Shown: positions 9,613 through 17,914, counted from the first letter of the stretch. The stretch is DNA of 49,916 nucleotides from Mycobacterium sp. E740 (GCF_001672895.1 NZ_LZKP01000202.1:1-49916); one strand, 5' to 3'. Made by a program: numbers and translations. Notes: generated by a model not told the origin, from the letters alone.

Positions 9613-10680
9613 TCAGTCGGGTCCCAGCGACAGGCCGTCGTGGTCTTCGAGCGCTGCGACCGCACGTAGGAGCATCGTGCGGGCCAGATCGCGGTTACGG
9701 TCGTTGACGATTTCGATCCGGCCTCCGGCCATCACCGGGTAGATGAAGCACCATGCGGTGGTGAGTCGGTAGTCTTGCCGCAATTGCTCTCGGGGATAAG
9801 TGATTCCGTGTTGTGCGAGCCGGGCGGCGTACCGCTCGAGCAAGGCCTCTTCGCAGGCGCGACGGGTCTCGGTGGTCAAGCTCTGGCTCAGGAAATATGC
9901 CAGGTCGTAGGCCCCCCGGCCGCGTGCGCTGAGCTGCCAGTCGAGCGCCGTCAACGGTGGGTCGTCGGCCCGCACGCCGAAGAACAGCTGGTCGAGTCGC
10001 AAGTCTCCGTGCAGGAACGTTTGAGGCGGTCGGGTGATCTGTTCGAGGAACCACGGCAGCGTGTGCTGGAACCGTTCGCCGTATTCGCGGATCTCCGGCG
10101 GCAGGTCGCAGCCCACACGGTCGAGGAACTTCGGCCAGGCTGCCCGGTAGTTCTCGGTGACCGCGGCGACGAACGGCGGGTGGGTGTAAGCGACCAGCCA
10201 CGGTAGCGAAGCGAGCCGATCGTTCTCCCACCAGAAGGCGTGGTGAGCGGCGATGGCGTCGACCACCGTTGCGGCGTCTGCGGCCGAACAGCCGACGAGC
10301 TGGTCAGCGAGTCGGAGCCGGTCGAGGTCCTCGAGCACGAGCACGAAATCGTGTGTCGTCTCGTCGAACGCGGCGAAGTACTGCCGCGCCGGCGGTAGCG
10401 GGTTGGCGAGTCCGATCTCCTGGTAGAAGCGGACCTCGCGCAGGTACATCTCGAGGTCTTCGCAGAGCTTGGTCCGCGCGGTGAGGTCGAGGGTCGGAAT
10501 CTTGACGATCACCGTCGCCGGCATACCGGCTCCGCCGACCAGATGCACCCGGTAAAGCCGCCCCAGCAGGCCGACGCCGATACCGATCTGCTCGAGCTTG
10601 CACGCCCGCACGTCGGCCTCGAGGATTTCGCTGAGCCAGTCCGGTGTGATGGTGTGCGGATCCACCGGGATTCTCGGCAT
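9613..10680 (-). CDS. aminoglycoside-phosphotransferase-like (APH/ecdysteroid-kinase fold) protein
   Basis: This 355-residue cytosolic protein has the protein-kinase-like APH fold. The ATP-binding lysine is in VIVKIPTLD, the catalytic Brenner motif is HGDLRLDQLFFG and the metal-binding motif is LTALDWQ, followed by GRGAYDLAYFLSQSL. Family members phosphorylate small hydroxylated molecules and many have no known substrate, so a resistance role should not be assumed. The ATG at 10680 has a strong GGGGAGG upstream. It is the first gene of the array with the giant cyclase (2-nt gap) and msrB. An AT-richer spacer of 86 bp separates it from aftC and probably holds the promoter. It is not at this place in M. 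tuberculosis as I recall it. Confidence 0.88.
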   Translation of the reverse strand: MPRIPVDPHTITPDWLSEILEADVRACKLEQIGIGVGLLGRLYRVHLVGGAGMPATVIVKIPTLDLTARTKLCEDLEMYLREVRFYQEIGLANPLPPARQYFAAFDETTHDFVLVLEDLDRLRLADQLVGCSAADAATVVDAIAAHHAFWWENDRLASLPWLVAYTHPPFVAAVTENYRAAWPKFLDRVGCDLPPEIREYGERFQHTLPWFLEQITRPPQTFLHGDLRLDQLFFGVRADDPPLTALDWQLSARGRGAYDLAYFLSQSLTTETRRACEEALLERYAARLAQHGITYPREQLRQDYRLTTAWCFIYPVMAGGRIEIVNDRNRDLARTMLLRAVAALEDHDGLSLGPD

Positions 10681-10766
10681 GCTGCGCCTCCCCAGTAGAC
10701 CCCCGTAAGCGAATCAATCGTACGAGTTCAGCAGGGCTTGGCGCGGACTTCGCCGAATGTGGGCGC

Positions 10767-12089
10767 TCAGCTGATCGGTGGTGCGACGGGCTTCGCCGGA
10801 GCTGCGGACGGCTCGACCGGCGATGGCTTCTTCAACCACGTCGGGTCAATGCCGTCGGCGAGTCGGCCTTCGGCTTTGGCGTCCAGGTAGCGGAAGTACA
10901 GCACCGAGAACACGACGACCAGCATCAGGCCCCAGCCGTAGGTGAACTTCATGTACTCGAGGAACCGGCCGGTGGTCGGCCAATGCCCGAGCAGCCACCG
11001 GTCGGCGCTCATGAACCCGTAGATCGCCAGCCACGCCGGCCAGTTGCGCAGCACCGAGTTCGGCAGCACCACGGACATCAGGAACGGGAACAGCATCATC
11101 GAGTAGTAGCCCTGTCCCAGCGACAGCACCAGGAACGAAGTGATCAGCAGCACGCCCGAGGACGTCGTCATCCAGAACAGCGGATCGCGCGTGCGGTAGT
11201 ACTTGTAGAGCAGCCACAGGGCAAGCACAGCGATCACGGCAAAACCGATGCGCAACAACAGGATCAGCCATGCCGGCAGGCCGTAGTAGATGCCGTTGCC
11301 CGCGATCGAGCTGTTGAAGTAGTCGCGCGTCGTGAAGATGTAGGGCACCGTGCGCGTGACAAAGTTCATCGGGTCGCTGATCAACGGCCATGCCGCGGCG
11401 TTGAAAACCACGGGAACCGCGATCGCGGCGATGACCGCGCGCCACTGGCGGTTCAGCAGCGGCAGCAGAAGCAGCGGCGCCAGCAGCGGTTTGACCACCA
11501 GGGTCAACCCGATCGCCGCGCCCGCCAACCATTCGTGGTTGCGTCTACCGTCCAGCAGCCAGGTGAAGAACAGCACCTCGGCCAACAGGATGCAGCCGTT
11601 GATGTTGCCGAAAACCAGTGTGTTGATGACGCTTTCGGTGCAGAACATCGCGGCCAGCAGCGCGGGCAGGGCGACCGAGCGCAAGCCGTAGCCGAACAGT
11701 CGGACCAGGAAGTAGGCGGCCAGCACGATCGCGATCGTGTTGAACGTGATGAACCAGTACCGCGACGCGTCAACCGGCAGATAGCCGAACGGCGCCATGA
11801 GCAGGGTGCCGCCGGGCGGGTACAGATAGTGCGGGTCGACGTGGTCGAAGTGCTCGTTGTAGATGTCCCAGCCCATCTTGAAATTCACGACGGCGCGGTA
11901 GACGGGCCCGTAGTCGTCGGTGATGTAGCCGTTGGTCGCCAGGACGTAGCTGCGGTGGATGATGAACAGGATCGCCAAGGGCCACAGGATCGTCCGCAGC
12001 ACCGTCGAAACGGTGGGCGGGGAGGTGCGGGGCCGGAATGCTGGCATCAACGAACTGCCCACAAGATCACGCACCAGCGCACCGTACAC
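10767..12089 (-). CDS. aftC: alpha-(1->3)-arabinofuranosyltransferase AftC
   Basis: This polytopic membrane glycosyltransferase (440 residues, GT-C fold, GT87-type) adds alpha-1,3 arabinofuranosyl branches to arabinogalactan and lipoarabinomannan from decaprenyl-phosphoryl-arabinose on the outer face of the membrane. It matches mycobacterial AftC (Rv2673) along its length: the ITDDYGPVYRAV loop with the GT-C acidic pair, DPHYLYPPGGTLLMAPFGYL, FGNINGCILL, TRDYFNSSI and GQGYYSMMLFPFLM. There are about ten hydrophobic helices and a cytoplasmic C-terminal tail. It follows the lipoprotein gene by 21 nt, forming a ribD-like, lipoprotein, aftC run. Confidence 0.95.
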   Translation of the reverse strand: MYGALVRDLVGSSLMPAFRPRTSPPTVSTVLRTILWPLAILFIIHRSYVLATNGYITDDYGPVYRAVVNFKMGWDIYNEHFDHVDPHYLYPPGGTLLMAPFGYLPVDASRYWFITFNTIAIVLAAYFLVRLFGYGLRSVALPALLAAMFCTESVINTLVFGNINGCILLAEVLFFTWLLDGRRNHEWLAGAAIGLTLVVKPLLAPLLLLPLLNRQWRAVIAAIAVPVVFNAAAWPLISDPMNFVTRTVPYIFTTRDYFNSSIAGNGIYYGLPAWLILLLRIGFAVIAVLALWLLYKYYRTRDPLFWMTTSSGVLLITSFLVLSLGQGYYSMMLFPFLMSVVLPNSVLRNWPAWLAIYGFMSADRWLLGHWPTTGRFLEYMKFTYGWGLMLVVVFSVLYFRYLDAKAEGRLADGIDPTWLKKPSPVEPSAAPAKPVAPPIS

Positions 12090-12110
12090 CGCGGTGTTCT
12101 GCCCGGGACG

Positions 12111-13685
12111 TCAGGCCGGACAGAACGTGTCGGTGTCGGGCAGGCGGCCGGTATCGAGGTAGCCGGTCACCGGCGGCAGCGCGCACGGCGAGAAGATCGA
12201 CGCGCCGTGTCCGATGCCCTGCCACATCACCCGTTTGTTGGCCGACCCGGCGTTGATCACGGTGGCCGCGACAGCGGCGACGCCCTCGTTGCCGACGATG
12301 GGGTCGTTCTGCGTGCCGAGCAACAGTACGGGGATCTTGAGGTTCTTCGGTTCCTGTGGCGTCGTCCCGCTGGGCCAGTTCAGGCAGTCGACGAGGTTCA
12401 GCGCGCCGACGGCGCCGAACTGCGGATACACCTTGCCCCAGGCGACGACGAGTTCGCGCACCCGGTCCGGCGTCGGCCGGTTCAGTGAGTCGCTGCAGCC
12501 GTTGACGAACTGGCCGTCGCTGTTGCGCAGGCTCTCGGCCCTGCGGATCAGGTCGGTGAACGGGGCCGAGTCCCCGGACCGGGCGGCGCCCACCGCCGCG
12601 GCCAGCGTGTTGCCCGCCTCGATCCGGTCGCCGCGCGGATAAGCCAGGGTGGTCGAGATCGCGTTGGCGACGGTCGCGACCGCAGCGCCGTTGGGGCCAC
12701 GCCCCTGGCGCGCCGCCGAGAGCAGCTCGTCGACGGCAGCTTTCGGGTCGGGGCCCAGCGGGCAGTTGGTCGCCGCGCACTGCGTGGCCCAGGCGTTCAG
12801 GGCGGCCTGTTCGCCTTTGACGCGCTGTTCCATCGCGGCTTCGGCGGCGATACCGAGCGGCAGCGGGGAGTCCAGCACCAGACGCGCGACCTTGTTCGGA
12901 TGCGACCCGGCGTAAGCCAGCGCCACCTGGGCGCCGTTCCCGACGCCGAGTAGCGCGAGCGCCGGGACGTCCCAGGTGCTGCGCAGCCGCTCGATGTCCT
13001 CGGCGGCGTGCGAGTTGTCATATGCGGAATCACCGGGGGCGATGGTGTCGGTGCAGCTCGTCGTCGCGGTCTGCACGATCGAGCCCAGGTTGGCGACCGG
13101 GTCGTCGCCCGACTGGAACTGTGCCTGGTCGAGCATCTCCTGGCGGTCAAACAGGTCGCGGCAGTCCAGTGCGCCCGACATCCCCATACCCCGCCGGTCG
13201 ACGGCGACGATCGGGTGGGTGCGCAGCACGTCGGCGCCGGCGCGCGACAGCCACACCGGCAGCTGCGTCGACGACGGCAGGTCGGTGCCGGTTGTCATCA
13301 CGAGCGGACCGGCGTCGGCCGGGGTCTGCTGGCCGCGGGCGCGGACCACCCCGATGCTCAGCGAGCCCGACGCGCCGTTGATCGGGTCGAGGTCGGCGTC
13401 GTAGGTGGCGCAGTCCAGCGTCACCCCGGGCACCGCGGGGACGGCGGCGTCGCCGAACACCCGCGAGGTGCAGTCGCGCCAGGCCAGGTCGTTCTTCGGC
13501 GCTTCGACTGCCGGCGGCCCCTCCACCGGCTTGTTAGACGTCGGCTCGCCTTGCGGGCCGGCGCCGGAGTTGGTGGCGAAGCGCGGATTGGCGGCGAGGC
13601 CGGGGGAGCACGCCGCGACGAACGCCGCGACGGTCACCAAGCTCAGGAGCCGGACCAGCTGACCACGCCGATGCATGCCGACCAC
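12111..13685 (-). CDS. exported lipoprotein of the Hip1/tripeptidyl-aminopeptidase alpha/beta-hydrolase family, nucleophile missing
   Basis: A 524-residue equivalent of Rv2672. A basic, hydrophobic N-terminus ends in VAAFVAAC, a lipobox-like cleavage site, so the protein is probably anchored outside the membrane. The family's DRRGMGMSG oxyanion region, a LLLGTQNDP acid site and a WQGIGHGAS histidine site are present, plus the C-terminal TAP-like region with paired cysteines. However, the nucleophile elbow, normally G-x-S-x-G, reads GVGNGAQVALAYAGSHP: glycine stands where serine should be. The family cleaves peptides; this member may be non-catalytic. The GC-rich codon use is normal and no frameshift is seen. 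It lies between the ribD-like gene and aftC in one transcription unit. Confidence 0.9.
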   Translation of the reverse strand: MVGMHRRGQLVRLLSLVTVAAFVAACSPGLAANPRFATNSGAGPQGEPTSNKPVEGPPAVEAPKNDLAWRDCTSRVFGDAAVPAVPGVTLDCATYDADLDPINGASGSLSIGVVRARGQQTPADAGPLVMTTGTDLPSSTQLPVWLSRAGADVLRTHPIVAVDRRGMGMSGALDCRDLFDRQEMLDQAQFQSGDDPVANLGSIVQTATTSCTDTIAPGDSAYDNSHAAEDIERLRSTWDVPALALLGVGNGAQVALAYAGSHPNKVARLVLDSPLPLGIAAEAAMEQRVKGEQAALNAWATQCAATNCPLGPDPKAAVDELLSAARQGRGPNGAAVATVANAISTTLAYPRGDRIEAGNTLAAAVGAARSGDSAPFTDLIRRAESLRNSDGQFVNGCSDSLNRPTPDRVRELVVAWGKVYPQFGAVGALNLVDCLNWPSGTTPQEPKNLKIPVLLLGTQNDPIVGNEGVAAVAATVINAGSANKRVMWQGIGHGASIFSPCALPPVTGYLDTGRLPDTDTFCPA

Positions 13686-13701
13686 AGTACTGATGGGCGG
13701 C

Positions 13702-14475
13702 TCACCCGAGCCGCACGTAGCGCGTGTACAGATAGCCGTCGTCGTCGGTCAGTACGTGTGCCGGCCGCATCCTCGTCAGCACTTCGCCCAGTCCGGTCGA
13801 GATGCGGGGCCCTTGGCCGCTCACCAGGAACGGCGCCACGGTCAGGCACAGTTCGTCGAGCAGATCGTGTTCGATCAGCTGGCTCAGGATCAGCGGGCCA
13901 CCCTCGGTGAGGACCCGCAACAGGTTGCGCTCGGCCAGCGCCCGGAGCGCGGTCGGCCAGTCGACCTCGGCCGGACGGGAAGCCGAGACATCGATCACCT
14001 CGGCGAGCGCACCGAACCGTCGGCGGGTCTCCTCAGCGGAGGTCGTGCACGTAAGGATCAACGGCGGCACTTCGGTGCGGGTGAAGAACCGGGCCGTGGG
14101 GTCGAGGTTCCCGGACCGGGTGACGACGGCGATCGGCGGCACCTCCGCGTGGCCGCGGGCCTGCCGGGCGCGGCGCTGTGCGACGGGCACCTGCGCGCCC
14201 GAGTAGTTCTCGGTGCGCACCGTGGTGGCGCCGACGACGATCACGTCGGCGGCGCAGCGCATCTGCATGAAAGCGCTGCGGTCGCCTGCCCCGCCGAGCG
14301 CCGCCGTCTTTCCGCTCGCGGTCGCACCGCCGTCGATGCTGGCGATCATGTTGCCGCGCACCCAGCAGGCCCGCAGGTCGGCGGGGTAGGCGTAGAAACC
14401 GGCCAACTGCTCGTCGTCAATCGGGGGGCCGTCGGGGCCCAGCACTGTGAACTGCGCCGCAGCGGTATCGGGCAT
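13702..14475 (-). CDS. RibD C-terminal-domain reductase (Rv2671-like, DHFR-fold)
   Basis: A 257-residue NADPH-dependent reductase with the DHFR-like fold of the RibD C-terminal domain. The ATG at 14475 (MPDTAAAQF) fits the usual length; an upstream extension would cross the divergent gene. Visible family signatures are RGNMIASIDGGATASGK, DVIVVGATTVRTENY and TEGGPLILSQLIEHDLLDEL followed by LTVAP. The deaminase half of true RibD is absent. In M. tuberculosis Rv2671 has been linked to dihydrofolate reductase activity and to p-aminosalicylate resistance when overexpressed; the same role here is inferred. Divergent from zapE with 34 bp between the starts. Confidence 0.88.
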   Translation of the reverse strand: MPDTAAAQFTVLGPDGPPIDDEQLAGFYAYPADLRACWVRGNMIASIDGGATASGKTAALGGAGDRSAFMQMRCAADVIVVGATTVRTENYSGAQVPVAQRRARQARGHAEVPPIAVVTRSGNLDPTARFFTRTEVPPLILTCTTSAEETRRRFGALAEVIDVSASRPAEVDWPTALRALAERNLLRVLTEGGPLILSQLIEHDLLDELCLTVAPFLVSGQGPRISTGLGEVLTRMRPAHVLTDDDGYLYTRYVRLG

Positions 14476-14509
14476 GAAGACGATTGCAGCACGTCGATAA
14501 GGTGCCTGC

Positions 14510-15535
14510 ATGGACGGGTCCGGTGCGGTGCGACATCTGGTCGACCGCCACCCCGACGTCACGCCGGACCGGTTGATCGCCCAACTCGTGCCGCCGCCGA
14601 CGTTCTCCGAGGTCAGCTTCGACACGTACATCCCGGACCCGGGGGAGCCGTCGCAGGCGGCGGCGGTGCAGTCCTGTGTTCGGTTCTGCGACGAGGCCGC
14701 GCGTCGCCGGGCGGGCAAGAAGAAGCTCTTCGGTCGCCGCGAGGTGCTGCCCGGTGTCGGGCTCTACCTCGACGGCGGCTTCGGTGTCGGCAAGACTCAT
14801 CTGCTGGCGTCGTCGTACTATCGGCTGCCTGGACCAAAGGCGTTCGCGACGTTCGGTGAATTGACCCAGCTGGCAAGTGTTTTCGGCTTCGTCGAGTGCA
14901 TCGACCTGCTCGCCGACTACGTGGTGGTGTGTATCGACGAGTTCGAGCTCGACGACCCGGGCAACACGACGTTGATCTCGCGGTTGTTGTCGCAGCTCGT
15001 CGAACGCGGTGTTTCGGTGGCGGCGACGTCGAACACGCTGCCCGAACAGCTCGGTGAGGGACGGTTCGCCGCACAGGATTTTCTGCGCGAGATCAACACG
15101 CTCGCAGCGATTTTCGAGACGGTGCGCATCGACGGACCGGACTACCGGCATCGTGATCTGCCGCCCGCACCGGAGCCGCCCAGTGACGCCGAGGTCAGTG
15201 CGCGTGCCGCGCAGTCCGACGGTGCGACGCTCGACGAGTTCGACGCGTTGTGCGCGCACCTGGCGACCATGCACCCGTCGCGCTACCTGACCCTGATCGA
15301 GGGTGTCACCGGCGTTTTCGTCACCGGCGTGCACACCGTCGACGATCAGAACGTCGCGCTGCGTCTGGTCTCGCTGACCGACCGGCTGTACGACGCGGGG
15401 ATACCGGTGGTGGCGTCGGGCGAAAAGCTCGATGCGCTGTTCAGCGAGGAGATGCTGGCGGGTGGTTTCCGGAAGAAGTATCTGCGCGCGACGTCGCGGC
15501 TGCTCGCTCTGTCGCGGGCAGGCGACTCGCCCTAG
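14510..15535 (+). CDS. zapE: AFG1/ZapE-family ATPase
   Basis: A 341-residue P-loop ATPase matching Rv2670c. Walker A is GGFGVGKTHLL near residue 90 and Walker B is VVVCIDEFELDD near residue 142, followed by a sensor-like VAATSNTLP. ZapE in Escherichia coli acts at the division ring under stress, while mitochondrial AFG1 handles misfolded membrane proteins; the mycobacterial role is unproven. The ATG at 14510 is divergent from the RibD-like gene. Its stop overlaps the stop of the convergent acetyltransferase gene by 4 bp. Confidence 0.9.
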   Translation: MDGSGAVRHLVDRHPDVTPDRLIAQLVPPPTFSEVSFDTYIPDPGEPSQAAAVQSCVRFCDEAARRRAGKKKLFGRREVLPGVGLYLDGGFGVGKTHLLASSYYRLPGPKAFATFGELTQLASVFGFVECIDLLADYVVVCIDEFELDDPGNTTLISRLLSQLVERGVSVAATSNTLPEQLGEGRFAAQDFLREINTLAAIFETVRIDGPDYRHRDLPPAPEPPSDAEVSARAAQSDGATLDEFDALCAHLATMHPSRYLTLIEGVTGVFVTGVHTVDDQNVALRLVSLTDRLYDAGIPVVASGEKLDALFSEEMLAGGFRKKYLRATSRLLALSRAGDSP

Positions 15536-16059
15536 ACCGTTCGCACCATGACGTAGTCGTTCTCCATGGCCTCGCCCAGTTGGAAGGTCTTGGTGCCGGT
15601 GACCGAGAAGCCGTGTTTGGCATAGAACCGCTGTGCGCGATGGTTCTGCTGGTTGACCCCGAGCCATACGGCCCGTGCGCCGAATTGCTCGGCCTGCTGC
15701 ACCGCGGCGATCATCAACGCGGCGGAGACGCCGGCGCCGTGACTGTCGGGTGACACGTAGAGCTTGGACACCTCGACCGCCGGACGGAGTTCGACGGCGC
15801 GCTGGACGTCGGGGTCGTCGGGCTCGCCGCGAATCACCATGGCGTATCCGAGAATCGACGCGTCGCGGGCGACGAGCACCGCCCGGTCGGGGTCGGCGAG
15901 GTATTCGCGGAACCGGGCCTCGGACAGGTTTTCCTCGACGAAGGCGGCGATGTCGTCCGGCGTCGATGACGGCGGGCAGGCGAGCGGAAAGGTGCGGGCG
16001 GCGACGTCGGCGAGTTCGGTCAGGTCGGCTTCAGCGGCCAGCGTTACGTCAATGGCCAA
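15532..16059 (-). CDS. GNAT-family N-acetyltransferase
   Basis: A 175-residue protein with the GNAT acetyl-CoA fold: motif A is in KLYVSPDSHGAGVSAALM near residues 95-112 and motif B in WLGVNQQNHRAQRFYAKHGF. The substrate is not predictable. It is equivalent in position to Rv2669. The gene begins 6 nt after the stop of the exported-protein gene's coordinates at its left end (16066) on the same strand, so both are probably cotranscribed with clpC2 upstream. Its 3' end overlaps the 3' end of zapE by 4 bp. Confidence 0.88.
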   Translation of the reverse strand: MAIDVTLAAEADLTELADVAARTFPLACPPSSTPDDIAAFVEENLSEARFREYLADPDRAVLVARDASILGYAMVIRGEPDDPDVQRAVELRPAVEVSKLYVSPDSHGAGVSAALMIAAVQQAEQFGARAVWLGVNQQNHRAQRFYAKHGFSVTGTKTFQLGEAMENDYVMVRTV

Positions 16060-16065
16060 CGGCCA

Positions 16066-16557
16066 CTACACGTTCCACTGCGCCAGATGCTCGCCGGTGA
16101 TCTTGTCGAGCAGCACCACATTGGCCACCAGGTCGCGGTAGCAGTCCCAGAACACCGCTCCGCTGACGGTCGACCCGGCGGGCGCGTTGGTCAGCGCCGG
16201 CTGCAGGGCGTCGGGGGCGTCGGTGTTGCGCGGTTCGTAGCTGTCGCCCGTCGCGGTGACGCCGCGGAAGCTGTAGGTGATCGACTGGGCGTACGGCGTC
16301 GGCACCTGGATGGAATGCACCGTCACCCAGGCGCGCCACACCTGCTGGCGCGGCGGGCGTGGGGGATAGCCGAAGCCGGGCGGGACGGGGGATGGGTCGA
16401 CGCTGTGCACGGTGATGTCGGCGACCAGACCCTTGAACTTCACCTGCAGTGTGTCGCCGAGCCTGCCGATCGGGGCGGTGACCGCCGAGGCAGGAGCAGC
16501 GACAATCCCGGCGGTGGCCGCCATCGCGGCGACGAGGAGCACGAACCAGCGACGCAT
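16066..16557 (-). CDS. exported protein (Rv2668-like)
   Basis: A 163-residue protein. It begins MRRWFVLLVAAMAATAG, a typical signal peptide with an APASA cleavage site, followed by about 140 residues with beta-strand character (GDTLQVKFKGLVADITVHSV). Only one cysteine is evident in the mature part (VFWDCYRDL). The start at 16557 is chosen because the signal peptide begins there; the longer frame overlaps clpC2. It matches by position and features the exported protein next to clpC2 in M. tuberculosis. Function is unknown. Confidence 0.85.
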   Translation of the reverse strand: MRRWFVLLVAAMAATAGIVAAPASAVTAPIGRLGDTLQVKFKGLVADITVHSVDPSPVPPGFGYPPRPPRQQVWRAWVTVHSIQVPTPYAQSITYSFRGVTATGDSYEPRNTDAPDALQPALTNAPAGSTVSGAVFWDCYRDLVANVVLLDKITGEHLAQWNV

Positions 16558-16592
16558 CTTCGAATGATCGCACACACGCAAACGCGTGGAGA

Positions 16593-17315
16593 TCAGTTCG
16601 TCGTGAACGCCTCCAGCGCGGCGACCAGTTCGCTTTCGAAGCGGTCCATGTCCACGCCGAGGCGGTGCAGGGGTCCGTCGTCGTCGTCGGTCTCCCACAG
16701 GGCCAGCAGAATGTGCTCGGTGCCAATGTAGTTGTGTCCCAAGCGAAGTGCCTGACGGAATGTCAGTTCGAGCGCCTTCTTCGCGGTGCCGTTGAAGGGG
16801 ATCAGTGCGGGCGGGTCGTCCTCGGTGCGCTCGGGTAGCGAGACCACGGTCGTCGCCGCTTCCAGATCGATGCCCTGACCGGCCAGCAGCTTCGCGGCCA
16901 GCCCCTCGGGGTCGTTGAACAGTGCCAGCAACAGGTGGGCGGAGCCGATTTCGGGGTTGCCGGCGTCATGGGCGAGGTTTTGGGCCGCCACGACGACGTT
17001 GCGAGCGCGTGGAGTGAACCGGCCGAAGCCGCTGTTGGGGTCGAGCACCGCGGCGTCGGGCGCCTTGGGAACGAAGCGCTTCTGCGCGGCCTGCTTGGTG
17101 ACGCCCATGCATTTGCCGATGTCGGTCCATGACGCTCCCGACCGCCGGGCCTGGTCGACGAAGTGGCCGATGAGGTGGTCAGCGATCTCGCCGAGGGCCT
17201 CGGCGGCAAGTACCGCATCGGTGAGCTGGTCCAGAGGCTGCGAGTGCACCGTCGTGATGACGTCGATGAGGTCGTCGAGCCGTACCGGATTGGTGATCTT
17301 GATGGGCTGCGTCAT
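16593..17315 (-). CDS. clpC2: ClpC2: Clp N-domain protein with an N-terminal DNA-binding-like region
   Basis: A 240-residue protein lacking any AAA ATPase module. Residues about 50-75 (SWTDIGKCMGVTKQAAQKRF) look like a helix-turn-helix. Residues about 95-235 are a Clp N domain with its two similar halves, marked by IGSAHLLLALF and IGTEHILLALW. In mycobacteria ClpC2 is reported to bind cyclomarin-type ligands and act as a decoy protecting ClpC1, with control of its own expression. Two perfect palindromes sharing GTCAAC/GTTGAC lie immediately upstream of the ATG and are the obvious candidate operators. The gene probably heads a transcript with the exported-protein and GNAT genes. Confidence 0.93.
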   Translation of the reverse strand: MTQPIKITNPVRLDDLIDVITTVHSQPLDQLTDAVLAAEALGEIADHLIGHFVDQARRSGASWTDIGKCMGVTKQAAQKRFVPKAPDAAVLDPNSGFGRFTPRARNVVVAAQNLAHDAGNPEIGSAHLLLALFNDPEGLAAKLLAGQGIDLEAATTVVSLPERTEDDPPALIPFNGTAKKALELTFRQALRLGHNYIGTEHILLALWETDDDDGPLHRLGVDMDRFESELVAALEAFTTN

Positions 17316-17317
17316 GG

Positions 17318-17336
17318 CGTCAACTCTAAGTTGACG
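17318..17336. promoter_or_regulatory. palindromic operator candidate 1 for clpC2
   Basis: CGTCAACTCTAAGTTGACG has perfect 8-bp arms around a 3-nt centre and lies 2 nt upstream of the clpC2 start codon. It shares the core GTCAAC...GTTGAC with the second palindrome, centre-to-centre distance 29 bp, close to three helical turns. Binding by ClpC2 itself through its HTH-like region is inferred. Confidence 0.75.
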
Positions 17337-17343
17337 ACGGCTG

Positions 17344-17368
17344 AGGCGTCAACCGTTGGTTGACGCCT
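17344..17368. promoter_or_regulatory. palindromic operator candidate 2 for clpC2
   Basis: Perfect 11-bp arms AGGCGTCAACC (17344-17354) and GGTTGACGCCT (17358-17368) surround GTT. The site covers the stop codon of the upstream SRPBCC gene (17349-17351), so it lies partly in coding sequence. As RNA it could also form a terminator-like stem for the SRPBCC transcript, but the shared core with the first site argues for protein binding. Confidence 0.75.
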
Positions 17369-17837
17369 GCGGGTAGCCGCGGCGCACCGTCCGATCGAGG
17401 ATGCCGAGGGTCCCGCGCAGCGCGTTTTCGGAGATGACGGGGAAGATGCCCGCATCTCGCCACTGCTGATCGATGTCGGACCAGTCGTAGAACGAGGTCA
17501 CCAGCGTGCCGTCGGCGACGGGCTCCAGGCGGTAGCCGTAGACATGGCCGATCTGGGGGCGGATCCGGCCGAGGATGGTCCACGAGATCAGGCGGTCCTG
17601 CTCGAAGTCGCGGATCGACACGGTGACGTCGTATTTGCCCATCGGGAAGTCGTTGAGCGCTTCGCGGTCCATATGGACGACGAAGCTGTCGCCGGCCGCG
17701 CGGACGCGCTCACCCTCGGCGTCCTGCAGCATTCCGGTGGCGTCGATCGCGACGTGACCTTGCGGGTCGGTCAGTACGGCAAAGACGTCGGATGGGGGCG
17801 CGGCGATGGTGCGCTGTACTTCGATGCGATCGGTCAT
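17349..17837 (-). CDS. SRPBCC (START-like / polyketide cyclase) family protein
   Basis: A 162-residue single-domain protein with the lipid- or ligand-binding SRPBCC fold: the N-terminal strand MTDRIEVQRTIAAPPSDVFAVL is diagnostic, followed by strands through GHVYGYRLEPVADGTLVTSFYDW and a long C-terminal helix NALRGTLGILDRTVRRG. The ligand is unknown. It is transcribed toward clpC2, and its last codons carry the second palindrome. Confidence 0.85.
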   Translation of the reverse strand: MTDRIEVQRTIAAPPSDVFAVLTDPQGHVAIDATGMLQDAEGERVRAAGDSFVVHMDREALNDFPMGKYDVTVSIRDFEQDRLISWTILGRIRPQIGHVYGYRLEPVADGTLVTSFYDWSDIDQQWRDAGIFPVISENALRGTLGILDRTVRRGYPQASTNG

Positions 17838-17914
17838 GGGCAGATCATGCCAAGTTCGCGAAAGTTCGGGGGAGTCGTTTTGGTCGATTTCTGCAGGGTA
17901 TTAGGCAGCTTGCT

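Noticed and set aside
8057..9742. 561-residue open frame on the plus strand opposite the cyclase gene
   Set aside because: It is fully antisense to conserved zinc-ribbon, cyclase and ATPase coding sequence, has no ribosome site, and its protein sequence shows no domain; it arises from GC-rich third-position bias.
9613..10680. Aminoglycoside resistance gene
   Set aside because: The APH fold is clear, but this subgroup (ecdysteroid-kinase-like) is broad and no feature points to antibiotic substrates.
10983..12488. 501-residue open frame opposite aftC and the lipoprotein gene
   Set aside because: The translation is Gln/Arg/Asp-rich without domains, typical of antisense frames of membrane genes; AftC on the other strand is conserved along its length.
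14476..14718. Longer start for the RibD-like gene (14718)
   Set aside because: The added 81 residues lie over the start of the divergent zapE gene and have no similarity to RibD; the shorter form has the expected length.
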